Counted from the stretch's first letter, positions 17,405-27,486 are shown. The stretch is 64,000 bases of DNA from Propionibacteriaceae bacterium ZF39 (GCA_039565995.1 CP154795.1:2108001-2172000), one strand, 5' to 3'. Notes: generated by a model not told the origin, from the sequence alone. Numbers and translations: made by a program.

Positions 17405-18236
17405 TGATGTCGTACTCCTGCGCAGGCGCAACGACAGCGGCGTGTTCGGCCCGGAGCGGGAGCTGGTGTTCTTCGACGAACCGATCCTCTCCGAGCGTTT
17501 GCTTCAGATCCGCAGGGTGCAGCTCTGGGCGCCGCACGATGACCGGCTCGGGCGCCTGCCGAAGATCATCGGCCAGATGCAGAACCTCACCTCACTGACG
17601 ATCAGCGGCGGCAGCTCGGAGCCGTCGCTGGTCAGCGAGATCCGCGACGGCGATCTTCCCGAGTCGTTGGAGGAGCTGCGCCTTTTCGACGAGCACGGAC
17701 GCGTGCTCACCTGGCCAAAAGTGGTGCTGCCCCGCCTGACGACCCTTTTCGTGAGCGATGTCTTCCGGTTCGATGTCTCAGAATTTCCCAGGCTTCGCAG
17801 CGTCTCGCTGAAGCTGGACCGGACAGAGGCGAATCTGCGGGAGGCGCTGCGGCTGCCACTCGATGAGCTGAACGTGCTGAATGTCTCGCTGGACGAGAGG
17901 ATCTTCCAGATCGTCTCCGCCCGCCCGCTGCGACGACTCGGCCTGCTCTCGGGAACGAAGCTCGCCTCGCTCGACGGCATCCAGGCGCTACCGACTCTCG
18001 AATCGCTGCGATTGAAGAACCTCCGGGCGTTGTGCGATATCTCTGCGCTGCGCGACCTACCCGAGCTGGCACAGCTCGACATCCAGTACTGCCGCAAGAT
18101 TCAGGGCATCGAGGTGCTGGGCGAACTGACGTCGCTCGAACAACTCACGTTGGTCGGGTGCGGCGATCTCGGACTCGCGGGCCTACAAGGCGTTATCGAC
18201 CGCATTCCCCTCACCACGATCGGCGCGACGAGCTGA
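17397..18236 (+). CDS. Leucine-rich repeat protein
   Basis: A 279-residue protein with at least eight irregular leucine-rich repeats of 20-24 residues (LTSLTISGG, LEELRLFDE, LTTLFVSDV, LNVLNVSLD, LESLRLKNL, LAQLDIQYC, LEQLTLVGC). There is no signal peptide or membrane segment, so it is cytosolic. The role is unknown; bacterial LRR proteins mostly mediate protein binding, and this one is cargo between trwC fragments 1 and 2. The start GTG 17397 overlaps the tail of fragment 1. Confidence 0.75.
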   Translation: MADDVVLLRRRNDSGVFGPERELVFFDEPILSERLLQIRRVQLWAPHDDRLGRLPKIIGQMQNLTSLTISGGSSEPSLVSEIRDGDLPESLEELRLFDEHGRVLTWPKVVLPRLTTLFVSDVFRFDVSEFPRLRSVSLKLDRTEANLREALRLPLDELNVLNVSLDERIFQIVSARPLRRLGLLSGTKLASLDGIQALPTLESLRLKNLRALCDISALRDLPELAQLDIQYCRKIQGIEVLGELTSLEQLTLVGCGDLGLAGLQGVIDRIPLTTIGATS

Positions 18237-18484
18237 CCCTCCCACGGGAAGGAGCCCCTGCATACGCCCGTGTTGATCACTGGTGTGTGCTGGTCGGGGA
18301 GTCTTGATGGTGGCGCGTTGCGGGGTCTCCGACAAGGCGCAGGTGGTCATGGAGTCGATGCAACAAACCCAGGCAGTGACGCGGTGCCCCAACGCGAACT
18401 CAGTATCTCGTCCGCAACTGCCGCGCCGCGATCGCCCTCGCCGCTCCCGTGATCTGGCACCGCACTATTCCACGCTGATGCTCC

Positions 18485-18952
18485 TCAGAGTAGGTCGTTC
18501 TCTGCCTCTTCGATGAGCGCGTGCCACCATGAGTCCGGCCCGGTCGCGGGGCGATCGATAGCGTGCAGCCGCTTGCGGAGCTTCCTCAGCCGTGCGCGGT
18601 GAGAGAGTTCCTTACCTGCGGGCAGGACGGGAGGACGAATCTGCCCCTCCCGGAAAGCTCGAAGACGCTCCGCAGCCTGCTCAGCCGTCATCGTCACTGG
18701 TGCCGGGGCAGCCGACCCCGAACTCAAATACTCCGCGAAAGCCTCCAAGAAACCCTCGGTCGCCTTCCGGTCGCGGTTGAGCGGGGAAAAGTGGCCCGTT
18801 GCAACGTCGCAAACCGATGTCGTCCCGTCACTTTCCTCCATGATCAGGAACTCTCCGCCGTGGACATTGCCGATCTCGCGAGCCCCGGGAACGGTGTTTG
18901 CTCCTACCGTCGCCGGGTACAGGTGAATACCGAACGGATGCTCCTCGCGCAC
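18485..18952 (-). CDS. Hypothetical protein, possibly SUKH/SMI1-like
   Basis: A 155-residue protein. The N-terminal half (GGEFLIMEESDGTTSVCDV, then FLEAFAEYLSSG) resembles the strand-rich end and final helix of SMI1/KNR4 (SUKH) immunity proteins, but it is short for that family. The C-terminal part is basic and helical (HRARLRKLRKRLHAID) and ends WWHALIEEAENDLL. It lies between the LRR gene and trwC fragment 2, on the opposite strand. The function is uncertain. Confidence 0.5.
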   Translation of the reverse strand: MREEHPFGIHLYPATVGANTVPGAREIGNVHGGEFLIMEESDGTTSVCDVATGHFSPLNRDRKATEGFLEAFAEYLSSGSAAPAPVTMTAEQAAERLRAFREGQIRPPVLPAGKELSHRARLRKLRKRLHAIDRPATGPDSWWHALIEEAENDLL

Positions 18953-19036
18953 GCTCGAATTCTATCGGGCTGGCTCGAATGAGCCGGGAAGCGGGAACCT
19001 CGAACTACCCGGTGGTAGCGGTCGCATCTGTCCCGT

Positions 19037-19180
19037 GTGACGATGTCGATGCGCGTGATGAGCGCCGGCGACGGCTACAAGTACCTGCTGCGCACGGTTG
19101 CTGCCGCTGACGGCGGCCGATCCCTGTCCACTTCGCTGACTAGGTACTACGTGGAGGCGGAACCCCGTGGGGCAGCATAA
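19037..19180 (+). pseudogene. trwC relaxase 5' fragment, copy 2
   Basis: A 47-codon ORF that starts like trwC (MSMRVMSAGDGYKYLL, then SLSTSLTRYYVEAE) and ends in a TAA where homology stops. Compared with the full copy there is a one-base loss near the break. With copy 1 and the full gene it makes three divergent copies of the same 5' end within 3 kb. Confidence 0.85.
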
Positions 19181-19233
19181 GCAGTCCGGTTGATTGGCTT
19201 GTTTCTTCAGATTCAGCGTACGCCGAGCATGGT

Positions 19234-20040
19234 CTACCAGGTCAGCGGGTCGAGTCGGAGGTAGAAGTCCAGGCGGTCGGGGTCGAGAGTGATGCCGTAC
19301 CGGGAGGCGAAGTCGTGATCCGCCCGTTGGGCGGTGTCTTCGTTGGGCCAGCTCTCGCGAGCGTTCGCCAGCAGGAGGGCGATGTCGGCGTAGGGGTCTG
19401 CCTGTCCGAGTCGGCCGAGGTCAATCAACCCGGCGACCAGCGAGGTTTCGGGATCGATGAGGATGTTGGGGAGGCAGAAGTCTCCGTGGCAGACCGCCCT
19501 GTCGGCGTCCTCTTGTTCCTGGCGGGCAGGGAGGTCGCGTTCCAAGCTTTCGAGGATCACCGCGGGTGGGGTCTCGACGAGGTGCTGGGGAAGGAACTCG
19601 GTGTGGACCCGGTTCTCGGCGACGGTCGCGCGGGCCAGCGTGATCATCTCGTCCAGCGTCCTGCCGTACGGACACGTACTGGCAGGAGTGCTGTGCAGCC
19701 GGACCAAGGTGTCGGTGATCGACGGCCATGCCTGCACGAGATGGGCTGGGTCGAGCCGGTCAGCCGGGACGCCCGCGACGGCGCTGGTGATGAGGCAGGC
19801 GCCGTGCTCGGTGGTGTGCCAGTCGAGGACGCTGGGGCCGGGGATTCCGGTGGTCGACAGCCACTCGATTCGATCGCGCTCGGCTTCTAGCGTGCTCGCA
19901 TCAGCGACGGAGACGACCTTGGCGAACCGTTCCCTGGACACGTGACGCAGCACAATCGCGCCTGACTCGCTGTCGGTGACGCGCGCCCAAACCGAGCTAT
20001 CGGAAAGCAATCCGGTCAGTGGCACCGAGGGAGACGACAT
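19234..20040 (-). CDS. APH(3'')-I-like aminoglycoside (streptomycin) phosphotransferase
   Basis: A 268-residue kinase-like protein. The catalytic loop is AVCHGDFCLPNILIDPETS (HxDxxxxN) and the metal-binding part is GLIDLGRLGQADPYADIAL; the C-terminus FYLRLDPLTW matches the end of StrA/APH(3'')-Ib closely. N-terminal landmarks (GAIVLRHVSRERFAKV, RDRIEWL) also align with StrA. The expected reaction is ATP-dependent 3''-O-phosphorylation of streptomycin in the cytosol. ATG 20040 was chosen by comparison with StrA. It lies between trwC fragment 2 and the full trwC gene, in the opposite direction. Confidence 0.88.
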   Translation of the reverse strand: MSSPSVPLTGLLSDSSVWARVTDSESGAIVLRHVSRERFAKVVSVADASTLEAERDRIEWLSTTGIPGPSVLDWHTTEHGACLITSAVAGVPADRLDPAHLVQAWPSITDTLVRLHSTPASTCPYGRTLDEMITLARATVAENRVHTEFLPQHLVETPPAVILESLERDLPARQEQEDADRAVCHGDFCLPNILIDPETSLVAGLIDLGRLGQADPYADIALLLANARESWPNEDTAQRADHDFASRYGITLDPDRLDFYLRLDPLTW

Positions 20041-20157
20041 GCCTTTATCATCTCGCGTCGACCGTCCTTCACGTGCCCTGCGCCGCCTCAATCCAAGGTC
20101 AGACGGGCGCAGAACGACGGCAGCGCAACGCGCGCGGTGTTCGCTCACCTACTGCGT

Positions 20158-22713
20158 ATGACAGTCTCCATGCGAGTGATGAGCGCCGGCGACGGCTACA
20201 AATACCTCCTGCGCTCGGTCGCCGCAGGGGACGGTGACCGGTCCCTGTCGACGCCTCTGACGCGGTACTACACGGAGGAAGGAACACCGCCGGGATTCTG
20301 GATCGGCTCAGGTCTTGGCCGTCTCGGGCACGGCGAGCTGGTCGAGGGCGCCCAGGTCTCGGAGGCGCAGCTACAGCTCTTGATCGGGATGGGCCACGAT
20401 CCGATCACCGGCGAGCCGCTGGGACGTGCCTATCAACAGTTCGCCTCTATCGCCGAACGGGTCAAGCAGCGCGTCGATGCGCTCGATCCCGAGCTTGGGC
20501 TGGCGGCTAAGGCGCGGGAGGTTGCCACGATTGAGGCTGAGGAAGCCGAGCGTGGCACCCGTCGCGCGGTGGCCGGGTTCGACTTCACGTTCAGCGTCCC
20601 GAAGTCGGTCTCGGCCATCTGGGCGGTCGCGGACGCGGGCACGCAGTCGCTGATCGCTGAGGCACATCACGCGGCGGTTGCAGACCTGGTTGCGTTCCTC
20701 GAACGAGAGGTTGCAGCAACCCGCGTGGGTGCAACCGGCCCGGACGGGGCAGTTGCGCACGTCGATGTCGCCGGCGTGACCGCGGCCGCGTTCGATCACT
20801 ACGACAGCCGCTCCGGCGACCCCCAGCTCCACACGCACGTCGTCATCAGCAACAAGGTCATGACTGTCCAAGACGGCCGCTGGCGAACCCTCGCCGGCCG
20901 GCCCATGCACTCCGCCGTCGTCGCCGTCTCCGAGCTCTACAACGCAGCCCTGGCTGACCGGCTCACCCACGCCCTCAGGCTGGGCTGGGAGGCGCGAGAG
21001 CGCGGCCGGGACCGGAACCCGGCGTGGGAAATCGAGGGAGTGCCCGACGAACTGGTGTCCGAGTTCTCCACCCGCTCCCGGCACATCGAGGCCGAGAAGG
21101 ATCGCCTCATCACCGAGTACGCCGCCAAACACGGCCGTCAGCCCTCGGCCCGGACGGTGCTGAAACTGCGCGCGCAGGCCACGCTCACCACCAGGCCGGA
21201 GAAACAGGTCAGGTCGCTGGCCGACCTCACTGCCGAGTGGCGGCAGCGCGCGGCTCGCGTGCTCGGGAGGGACGCGACCGAGTGGGCGCGCGCCCTCACC
21301 AGCGGCGCCGAGGTTCGCCGGGTGCTGCGCGCCGATGACGTGCCGCTCGACGTCGTGCGTGAGGTCGGACAGAGCACGATGGAGGCGGTCGGTGAGAAGC
21401 GTTCGACCTGGACGCGATGGAATCTGCACGCCGAAGCCTCCCGGCAGTTGATGGGCTGGCGGTTCGCCAGCATCGAGGACCGCGAGGCGATCACCGGATT
21501 GGTCGTGGACGCCGCCGAGCGCGCGTCTTTGCGGCTGACCCCGCCCGAGCTGGCAACCAGCCCGCTCGAGTTCCGCCGCCCGGACGGGACCACCCGGTTC
21601 CGTCCCCGGCACTCGACCCTGTTCTCGTCCGAGGTGCTGCTGGCCGCCGAAGACCGCCTCCTAGCCCGCGCCGACGCGACGACTGGCCCCACAGTGCCGT
21701 TGGAGACGGTGGAGCGGATCGCCCGCAAGCCCGACGCACGTGGCCGGGTGCTCGGCGAGGATCAGGCCGTCGCGCTGGCCGCGATCTCCGTCTCCGGCCG
21801 GGTCGTGGACGTACTGGTCGGCCCGGCCGGGGCCGGGAAGACGACCGCGATGTCGGCGTTGCGCCGTGCATGGGAGAAGGAGCACGGTGCCGGGTCCGTG
21901 GTCGGGTTGGCACCGTCCGCGGTCGCCGCCCAGGTTCTCGCTGACGACCTGGGGATCGCGACGGAGAACACGGCGAAGTGGTGGCAGAACCACCTCGTGC
22001 ATGGAACCACGTTCGAGGCGGGTCAGCTCGTCATCATTGACGAAGCAAGCCTGGCCGGCACCGCGTCGCTGGACCGGATCACGCACGAGGTCGAGAAGGC
22101 CGGTGCGAAGGCTCTGCTGGTCGGAGACTGGGGTCAGCTCCAATCGGTCGACGCCGGTGGATCGTTCGGGATGCTGGTTCACGCTCGCGATGACGCGCCG
22201 GAGCTTCACGATCTGCACCGCTTCACCCACGCTTGGGAGAAGTCGACCTCCTTGCAACTCCGTCAGGGCCGTGCCGAGGCGATCGACACGCTTATCGAGC
22301 ACGGCCGGATCACGGCCGGCGAAGCCGAGACGATGATCGACGCCGCCTACACCGCGTGGCAGCGCGACCTCGCTGCCGGCCTCGCGTCGATCCTCGTGGC
22401 CGAAACGCACGAGACGGTCACGACCCTCAATGCGCGTGCGCGGGCGGATCGGATCATCGACGGACAAGTGAACTCCGCCCGCGAGGTCGCCCTGCATGAC
22501 GGTACCGCGGCCTCCGAAGGTGATCTGGTCATTACCCGCCACAACGACCGGCGTCTGCGCAATGGCAGGGCATGGGTCCGTAACGGGTCTCGGTGGATCG
22601 TCAGCGCTGTCCGTGAGGACGGATCGGTGAGCATCCGCCCGGCCGCGCGCAGGTTCGGCGGTGGGATCGTCCTGCCTGCCGACTATGTGGCCGAGCATCT
22701 GGACCTGGGCTAG
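20158..22713 (+). pseudogene. trwC: MobF relaxase/helicase TrwC, 5' part of a gene split by the serine-recombinase element
   Basis: 852 codons to a premature TAG created at the insertion point. The relaxase domain (about 1-300) has the metal-binding triad in QLHTHVVI (about 222-229). The helicase part has Walker A VGPAGAGKTTAM (about 555) and Walker B VIIDEASLAG. The frame is cut after the conserved VAEHLDLG, and the rest (YAITAHRAQG onward) resumes at 31595. Joining 20158-22712 to 31595-32600 gives exactly 3561 nt, or 1186 codons plus stop. It nicks oriT and unwinds DNA for conjugation; as it stands it lacks the last helicase motifs. Confidence 0.92.
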
Positions 22714-22740
22714 CCGAGGTTCCCTAAACGCACTCACCTG
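22690..22740. other. attL of the serine-recombinase element in trwC
   Basis: The left side up to TA 22711-22712 is trwC coding sequence; the right side is GCCGAGGTTCCCTAAACGCA and beyond. It pairs with attR at 31565-31615. The joined attP core would be the 20-bp palindrome AACCTCGGCTAGCCGAGGTT. Confidence 0.85.
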
Positions 22741-22824
22741 TGATCGTGCGCGTGTGCGCGGTTGTAGTTTACCGGTCGGTGAGAGTTCACTCGCGCGACC
22801 GACTGATCATCGCGGGCAGCGAGA

Positions 22825-23634
22825 TCATGAATCGTTAGACCGTGGTCGTGTTTGGTGGGTTTTGAGTGGTGGCTGCTCAGGCATCGCGTTCCAGACTCCG
22901 GCCCACTGCTCTGGTGTCAGGTCTCGCGGCAACGCGCGTGTGTCGATGCCACTCTGCCTCAAGAGTTGCTTGGCTTGTCCAGGATCGAGGCGGCCCGCGT
23001 TCGCGATGATGCGCTCGAGGGTTCCGCCTCGACCGGTGAACACCGCGCGTACGAACTGTTCGTACCGGCTGCGCTGTGAACCGGGAACGAGAGGATGGTT
23101 GCGTCTACTGATCTGGATGATGCCCCCATCAACGCTGGGGCGTGGGCGAAAACCCCAGGAGGGAACCCGGCCGTGGAGGTCGAAGGTAAACCAGGGCGCA
23201 GTCTGCGCAGTCAGCATGGTGGAGCCACCGATCCCGCAGCGCTTGCGTGCGACCTCCCATTGAGTGAGGAGCACGGCCTCGGTCCAGGTGCCGCCCCGGA
23301 GAAGCCGTCGCAGAATCGGAGTGGTGAGGTGGAAAGGGATGTTCCCTACGATCACGGGATGGTCGAGAGGAACGGTGAGCGCGTCGGCGTGATTGATCGT
23401 CACGCCTGGCAGTGCGCTTTGGAGGCTTGCGATCCGATGCTCGTCGATGTCGATCGCAGTCACTGGCCTGCCGAGTTGCGCGAGAGGCCTCGTGAGTGCA
23501 CCGGCTCCAGCGCCGAGTTCAAGGATCGGCCCCTTCGTCGCCGTAACGAGGGCTGTGATCTTGCTGATAGTGGGTGTGTGGGTGAGGAAGTTCTGGCCGA
23601 GTTCGTGTCGGCCGCCGTGGGATGAACGAGGCAT
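22825..23634 (-). CDS. erm: Erm-type 23S rRNA adenine-N6 methyltransferase
   Basis: A 269-residue protein. The start GGRHELGQNFLTH is typical of the actinobacterial Erm(X)-like branch. SAM-binding motif I is ILELGAGAGALTRPL, and the catalytic motif IV is VIVGNIPFHLTTPILRRLL (NIPF in place of NxPY). Expected action is N6-methylation of A2058 of 23S rRNA, giving macrolide-lincosamide-streptogramin B resistance. A leader ORF and hairpins upstream indicate inducible expression. The specific erm class cannot be named without a comparison. Confidence 0.92.
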   Translation of the reverse strand: MPRSSHGGRHELGQNFLTHTPTISKITALVTATKGPILELGAGAGALTRPLAQLGRPVTAIDIDEHRIASLQSALPGVTINHADALTVPLDHPVIVGNIPFHLTTPILRRLLRGGTWTEAVLLTQWEVARKRCGIGGSTMLTAQTAPWFTFDLHGRVPSWGFRPRPSVDGGIIQISRRNHPLVPGSQRSRYEQFVRAVFTGRGGTLERIIANAGRLDPGQAKQLLRQSGIDTRALPRDLTPEQWAGVWNAMPEQPPLKTHQTRPRSNDS

Positions 23635-23760
23635 GTTCGCGCTCCAAGAAAGAAGGATGGAGCGCCTCGGAAACAGGGCAGAGCACAGAGAAAAAATGGG
23701 TGCGCAAGATCGCCGTTCCGAGACGCGAATGGTCTCTCGGATGGACGACGCGCGAAGCGT
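23635..23760 (-). promoter_or_regulatory. erm translational attenuator hairpins
   Basis: The erm ribosome-binding GGAG (23642-23645), 7 nt before the ATG, is paired in a 7-bp stem (23639-23645 with 23659-23665). A second stem (23718-23723 with 23735-23740) lies upstream. Together with the leader ORF and its hairpin (23771-23784), this fits ribosome-stalling control of erm translation. Confidence 0.7.
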
Positions 23761-23776
23761 TCAGCGAGGCGCGCCG

Positions 23777-23842
23777 TTAGGCGCGGCGGTCGCGGACAGC
23801 AAGCGTGTGCGTCGCAGCGAACACGCAAATCAAGTTACCCAT
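23777..23842 (-). CDS. erm leader peptide
   Basis: A 21-residue ORF beginning MGNLICVFAATHTL and ending AVRDRRA, 143 nt upstream of erm. A TATGAT box (23850-23855) lies exactly 7 nt before its ATG, implying a leaderless mRNA. The 3' end of the ORF is in the hairpin GCGCC-GTTA-GGCGC (plus-strand 23771-23784). The RDRR run near the end recalls RLR-type macrolide arrest motifs. Stalling here would free the erm ribosome-binding site. Confidence 0.7.
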   Translation of the reverse strand: MGNLICVFAATHTLAVRDRRA

Positions 23843-23902
23843 GCCAAGCATCATACCCGACGCCAGGATAGGTCATGTGGACCACAGGAACTGCGTGACT
23901 GA

Positions 23903-26900
23903 TCACAGGCCGCGCGCTGGTCCCTCGCGGCGCGGGTCATAGCGTTGGGGATCGTTCGCAAACGGACTATGCAGTTGCCTGGCCCGTTCCGTTGCCTGCT
24001 GCCGACCACGCTCCTGCTCGGCGCGCTTCGTCTCGATGAGCTTGGCGGCGACGTTCGTCGGGAGGCTGCGGAGTTCTGCACTCTCGACGCGAAGGAAGTC
24101 TGCGCGGGTGCGAGCATCGCGGGCATTGCGTCGAGGGTTGAGGGCGCGCATCCCGTACTGGTGAGCGCGGGCATTCTCAGCCCCGTACTCGCTTGCCAAG
24201 AGCGCCAGCCGTTCGTTGCGGTGACGGTCAACCGTTGTGGTTCGTTCGGTGCGCGCGGTTTCGACAGCTTGGTTGGCTTCGCTCACGCGGGGATCGGCTT
24301 CTGCTCGCCGCTCCGCGACCTGTGTAGCCCATTCGGGTAGTGCGCTGCGGGTTCGTGGCGGTTCGGCGTCCCACTCATCGCGAAGGTGTACTCGGATGGT
24401 TGCTGCTTGTTCGCTGGCGGCGCGGTGCTCGTCGCGGGCCTTACGCCGCCCGAATCGCCCGACAGTGGCGAGGCGTGTGCTCGCTGTCCTCTCTGCTTCT
24501 ACTCTGGCAAGGTACGTCGCTCCGTCTTGTTCGGCTTGCTTGGTGAGGGGCGCGGCGACCTTGGCACGCACCCGCGCGGCCTCTTCCTCGGCCTGGCGAA
24601 GCGCGGCGGTGCTCTCGTCGCTCTCGGCCCGGTGCGCAGCGCGTTGGGCATCGAGCCGGTTGGCGGCCTGCTCCCATCGATCCGCATGCCGCTCAGCACG
24701 TTCGGCTTCCCTGTCGAGTCTGGCGAGTTCTTCGGTGACGCGCTGGATCGGGCCGTCCTTGACGATGCCACGCACGGCTTCGGCGGCTTGTGCGGTGGCG
24801 TGGTCGAGGCCCCGGTCTGCGGGATCGCGCTCCGTCGCTGCAACGAACTGCGCCCGAGCCTCCGCCATATCCTCGGCAACAACGTGCAGCCAGTTGTGCT
24901 CGCGGCCTCGGGTCATGCCAACGTAGACGCCTGCCGCGCTCGTCGCCTCAGTCAGCATCGTGTGGGAGGCGTTGACGGTTGCGCCCTGGACGCCGTACGC
25001 GGTTGCTGCGTAGGACAGGTGCGCGTGTTCACTCACGTACTCAGGCGGGAGGGCGACGGTGCGGGGGTTCCTGCGCCCGCTGCCGGTCTCGCGGGCGTAC
25101 ACGGTGCCATTACCAGCGACGTGCTGCACGATCCATTGCTGCCGGTTCGCCACGCCAAGCGCGGGGTCGTTCCTCCTCGTCTGGATCAGATCACCCCGAC
25201 CGATAGGCAGCTCGTCGCTGCCGGTCGCCGTGATCGTGTCATCAACCTCGCCTCGCTCGACCCGCCCCATGCGGATGCGCTCGTTCAACGCCGCTGCCTT
25301 GTCGTTCGAGGCGACCGTGATCGCCTCACCCTCAGTAGCTTGCTCTGTGATGTGCTGCTGGGCTTGTTCCTCGTCCGCGTGCAGTATCACGAGGCCCATG
25401 GCAGTGAGCCGGTCGAACACCTCGCCGGGGTTCTCCCGGTCGCGCATCGTCAGCGTGAGTGTCGCGTACTCGGCGTCGGCGAACCGGTGCAGCTCGGTCA
25501 TGTCGTATGTACGGCCCCTGATCTGTGCGGCCATGTCGAGTACCCCGCCCCGACCGACAGCGGGGAGTTGGGCACGGTCGCCGACAAGCGCGACGGTCGC
25601 TCCGGCTTCGGTGGTGATGGTGAGGAGGGCGTGGGCGGTGTCTTGGTCGAGCATCCCGGCCTCGTCCACGATTACCCGTTCACCCCGCGACAGCACAGCA
25701 TCGTCGGGCGGGCCGGTGAAGGTGCGCCCGGTGTCGGGGTCAGCGTCGCCAGGGTGTAGGCGTGTCCATACGCCATCGGAGTTCCATCGCCATCCGTGCG
25801 CATGTACGAGCGCCGCAACGCTCGTTGCGGGGATGCCGAGTTCTTCGTGCGCGACCTGCGCCGCGCGCAGCGTCGGTGCAACCACCCGTGACGCCCTGCT
25901 GTGCTGGGCGGCGACGTCGATGGCGGTGCGCAGCATCGTCGTCTTCCCGCTGCCCGCAGCACCCTCCACGATCACCAACGGGTCAGATGATGCAACCGCA
26001 GCAGCAGCGACCGCCTGCCCTTTGTTCAGCCCCGCTACTTGTGCGGCGTCGGTCATGTCCGGGTGCTTCGATTCTTGCTCTGGGGTGGTGGCGGCGAAGC
26101 GGTCGCGGAGCGCGGTTTCGGCGGCGATCACGGTGAGGCTGGTCAGGTGCGCGACATGTTCCGGCGTCGCCGCACCCGGTGGCAGGACGGAGAAGCAATC
26201 CGAGACCGCAAGGTCGGTCGCTATCTTGATGAACTCGCGCAGCTCGGCAGGTGTTGCTTGCACTCCGTGTTCGGTGGTGATGCGGGTGACGTGCTCCTGC
26301 ATGCTGTGTTTCGTCCATGCTGATGATGCGGCGGCGCAGCGATCCAGTGCCCGTGATGCAACCTCCTGCACCGCAAGTTCATCCAACTGCACCGGGCGCT
26401 GCACGGTGCTGCGTCGAGGTGCAGCGGGGTCGTATCCGGCGTCGCGGAGTTCCTGCACCCACCACTGCTCGTTCTTCAAATCAGTCGGCTTCTTCCCTGG
26501 CCGCTTGTGTGTCCAGGCGATGCCCTGCAACTTCGCGGTCATGATCGGGCCGAGAGCTTCGCCGGGGTGCTCTGTTTCCCATTCGGCTTCGAGCCGGACG
26601 AGGTTGCGTCTGATCTGCGCAGACCGCTTCGACATCACCCCATTGAATGGCTGCAACTCAACTACCTCGCCGGAGACGGGATCGAGGGTCAGGCCATGCT
26701 CTGCGAGGGTTTGCGCGAGGTGTGGGTGCGCGGCGATGACCGCGGTTCCGAGGGCGCGGATCGCGCCTTGCTGCTTGAACAACGCCGCCGTATCCAGTGC
26801 CCGCCACTTCCCAGCCGCAAACACCCGAGTGCCGATCTGCATGTGAATATGCCGGTGCGGATCACCAGCCCGCGAGGTCTTGTGGCGGATGCCGACGACC

Positions 26901-27361
26901 TGCATCTGCTCGATAGGCAGCACTTCCCGCGCGTCACGCGGCCCGACCCTGATGACGGAGTGTTGGCCGAGCCAGCGGCGAATCTCTCCAAGTGCATCCT
27001 GCTGCGCTTGGTCGAGGGCGCTAGATACTTCGGGGTGGAGGGCGGCGGCGACCGACAGGCTCTTGGGTGCGTTAATCGTCATCTCCGCGAACAACGGCGA
27101 ACCCTTCGACCCCTCACCCGGATTACGTGGCGTGCCCATCGACTCACCCGTGACGGGATCGTGCCAGTCCACCCACCCCTCGTACTCGACCGCCGACAGT
27201 GACATTGCGGCGGTGACCTCGCCGCTAGCATCGAGCACCGTGTACTCCGACAAGGCGTTGTCCGCGCCCAGGTAATACTCGTCGGCGCGGGAGCGGTCGG
27301 CCTCGACATAGCGGCGCGCGGCAGCACCTGTGCCGCGGAACAGGATCACCCCGCCCTTCAT
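23903..27361 (-). CDS. MobF/TraA-type relaxase-helicase of the inserted element
   Basis: 1152 residues from ATG 27361, behind GGGAGG. The N-terminal relaxase domain has the histidine triad in GDPHRHIHMQIG (about 165). The helicase part has Walker A VEGAAGSGKTTML (about 465), Walker B VIVDEAGM and a late YAATAYGVQGATV motif, followed by VYVGMTRGREHN. The C-terminal 300 residues are charged and coiled-coil-like (LDREAERAERHADR). It differs clearly from the ICE TrwC and should mobilise the element from its own oriT, using a host transfer channel. Confidence 0.88.
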   Translation of the reverse strand: MKGGVILFRGTGAAARRYVEADRSRADEYYLGADNALSEYTVLDASGEVTAAMSLSAVEYEGWVDWHDPVTGESMGTPRNPGEGSKGSPLFAEMTINAPKSLSVAAALHPEVSSALDQAQQDALGEIRRWLGQHSVIRVGPRDAREVLPIEQMQVVGIRHKTSRAGDPHRHIHMQIGTRVFAAGKWRALDTAALFKQQGAIRALGTAVIAAHPHLAQTLAEHGLTLDPVSGEVVELQPFNGVMSKRSAQIRRNLVRLEAEWETEHPGEALGPIMTAKLQGIAWTHKRPGKKPTDLKNEQWWVQELRDAGYDPAAPRRSTVQRPVQLDELAVQEVASRALDRCAAASSAWTKHSMQEHVTRITTEHGVQATPAELREFIKIATDLAVSDCFSVLPPGAATPEHVAHLTSLTVIAAETALRDRFAATTPEQESKHPDMTDAAQVAGLNKGQAVAAAAVASSDPLVIVEGAAGSGKTTMLRTAIDVAAQHSRASRVVAPTLRAAQVAHEELGIPATSVAALVHAHGWRWNSDGVWTRLHPGDADPDTGRTFTGPPDDAVLSRGERVIVDEAGMLDQDTAHALLTITTEAGATVALVGDRAQLPAVGRGGVLDMAAQIRGRTYDMTELHRFADAEYATLTLTMRDRENPGEVFDRLTAMGLVILHADEEQAQQHITEQATEGEAITVASNDKAAALNERIRMGRVERGEVDDTITATGSDELPIGRGDLIQTRRNDPALGVANRQQWIVQHVAGNGTVYARETGSGRRNPRTVALPPEYVSEHAHLSYAATAYGVQGATVNASHTMLTEATSAAGVYVGMTRGREHNWLHVVAEDMAEARAQFVAATERDPADRGLDHATAQAAEAVRGIVKDGPIQRVTEELARLDREAERAERHADRWEQAANRLDAQRAAHRAESDESTAALRQAEEEAARVRAKVAAPLTKQAEQDGATYLARVEAERTASTRLATVGRFGRRKARDEHRAASEQAATIRVHLRDEWDAEPPRTRSALPEWATQVAERRAEADPRVSEANQAVETARTERTTTVDRHRNERLALLASEYGAENARAHQYGMRALNPRRNARDARTRADFLRVESAELRSLPTNVAAKLIETKRAEQERGRQQATERARQLHSPFANDPQRYDPRREGPARGL

Positions 27362-27486
27362 CCTGGCCTCCCTCATGAGTCGTCTCATGAAGGAGGTGCG
27401 CACGCCCCACCCGCGGTGGCATACGTGCATCCGTTGTTTCAGAGGCAGAGGGTGGCCGGTGCCGAGCGGTCGGTGGGGTGCTGGGG

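Noticed and set aside
17286-20157. Recent tandem duplication of trwC 5' ends
   Set aside because: Protein is nearly identical but DNA differs at many synonymous sites, so the copies are old or from different elements.
24386-26846. Long plus-strand open frames opposite the second relaxase
   Set aside because: No family motifs and composition typical of antisense frames in GC-rich DNA; the minus-strand relaxase has all its motifs.
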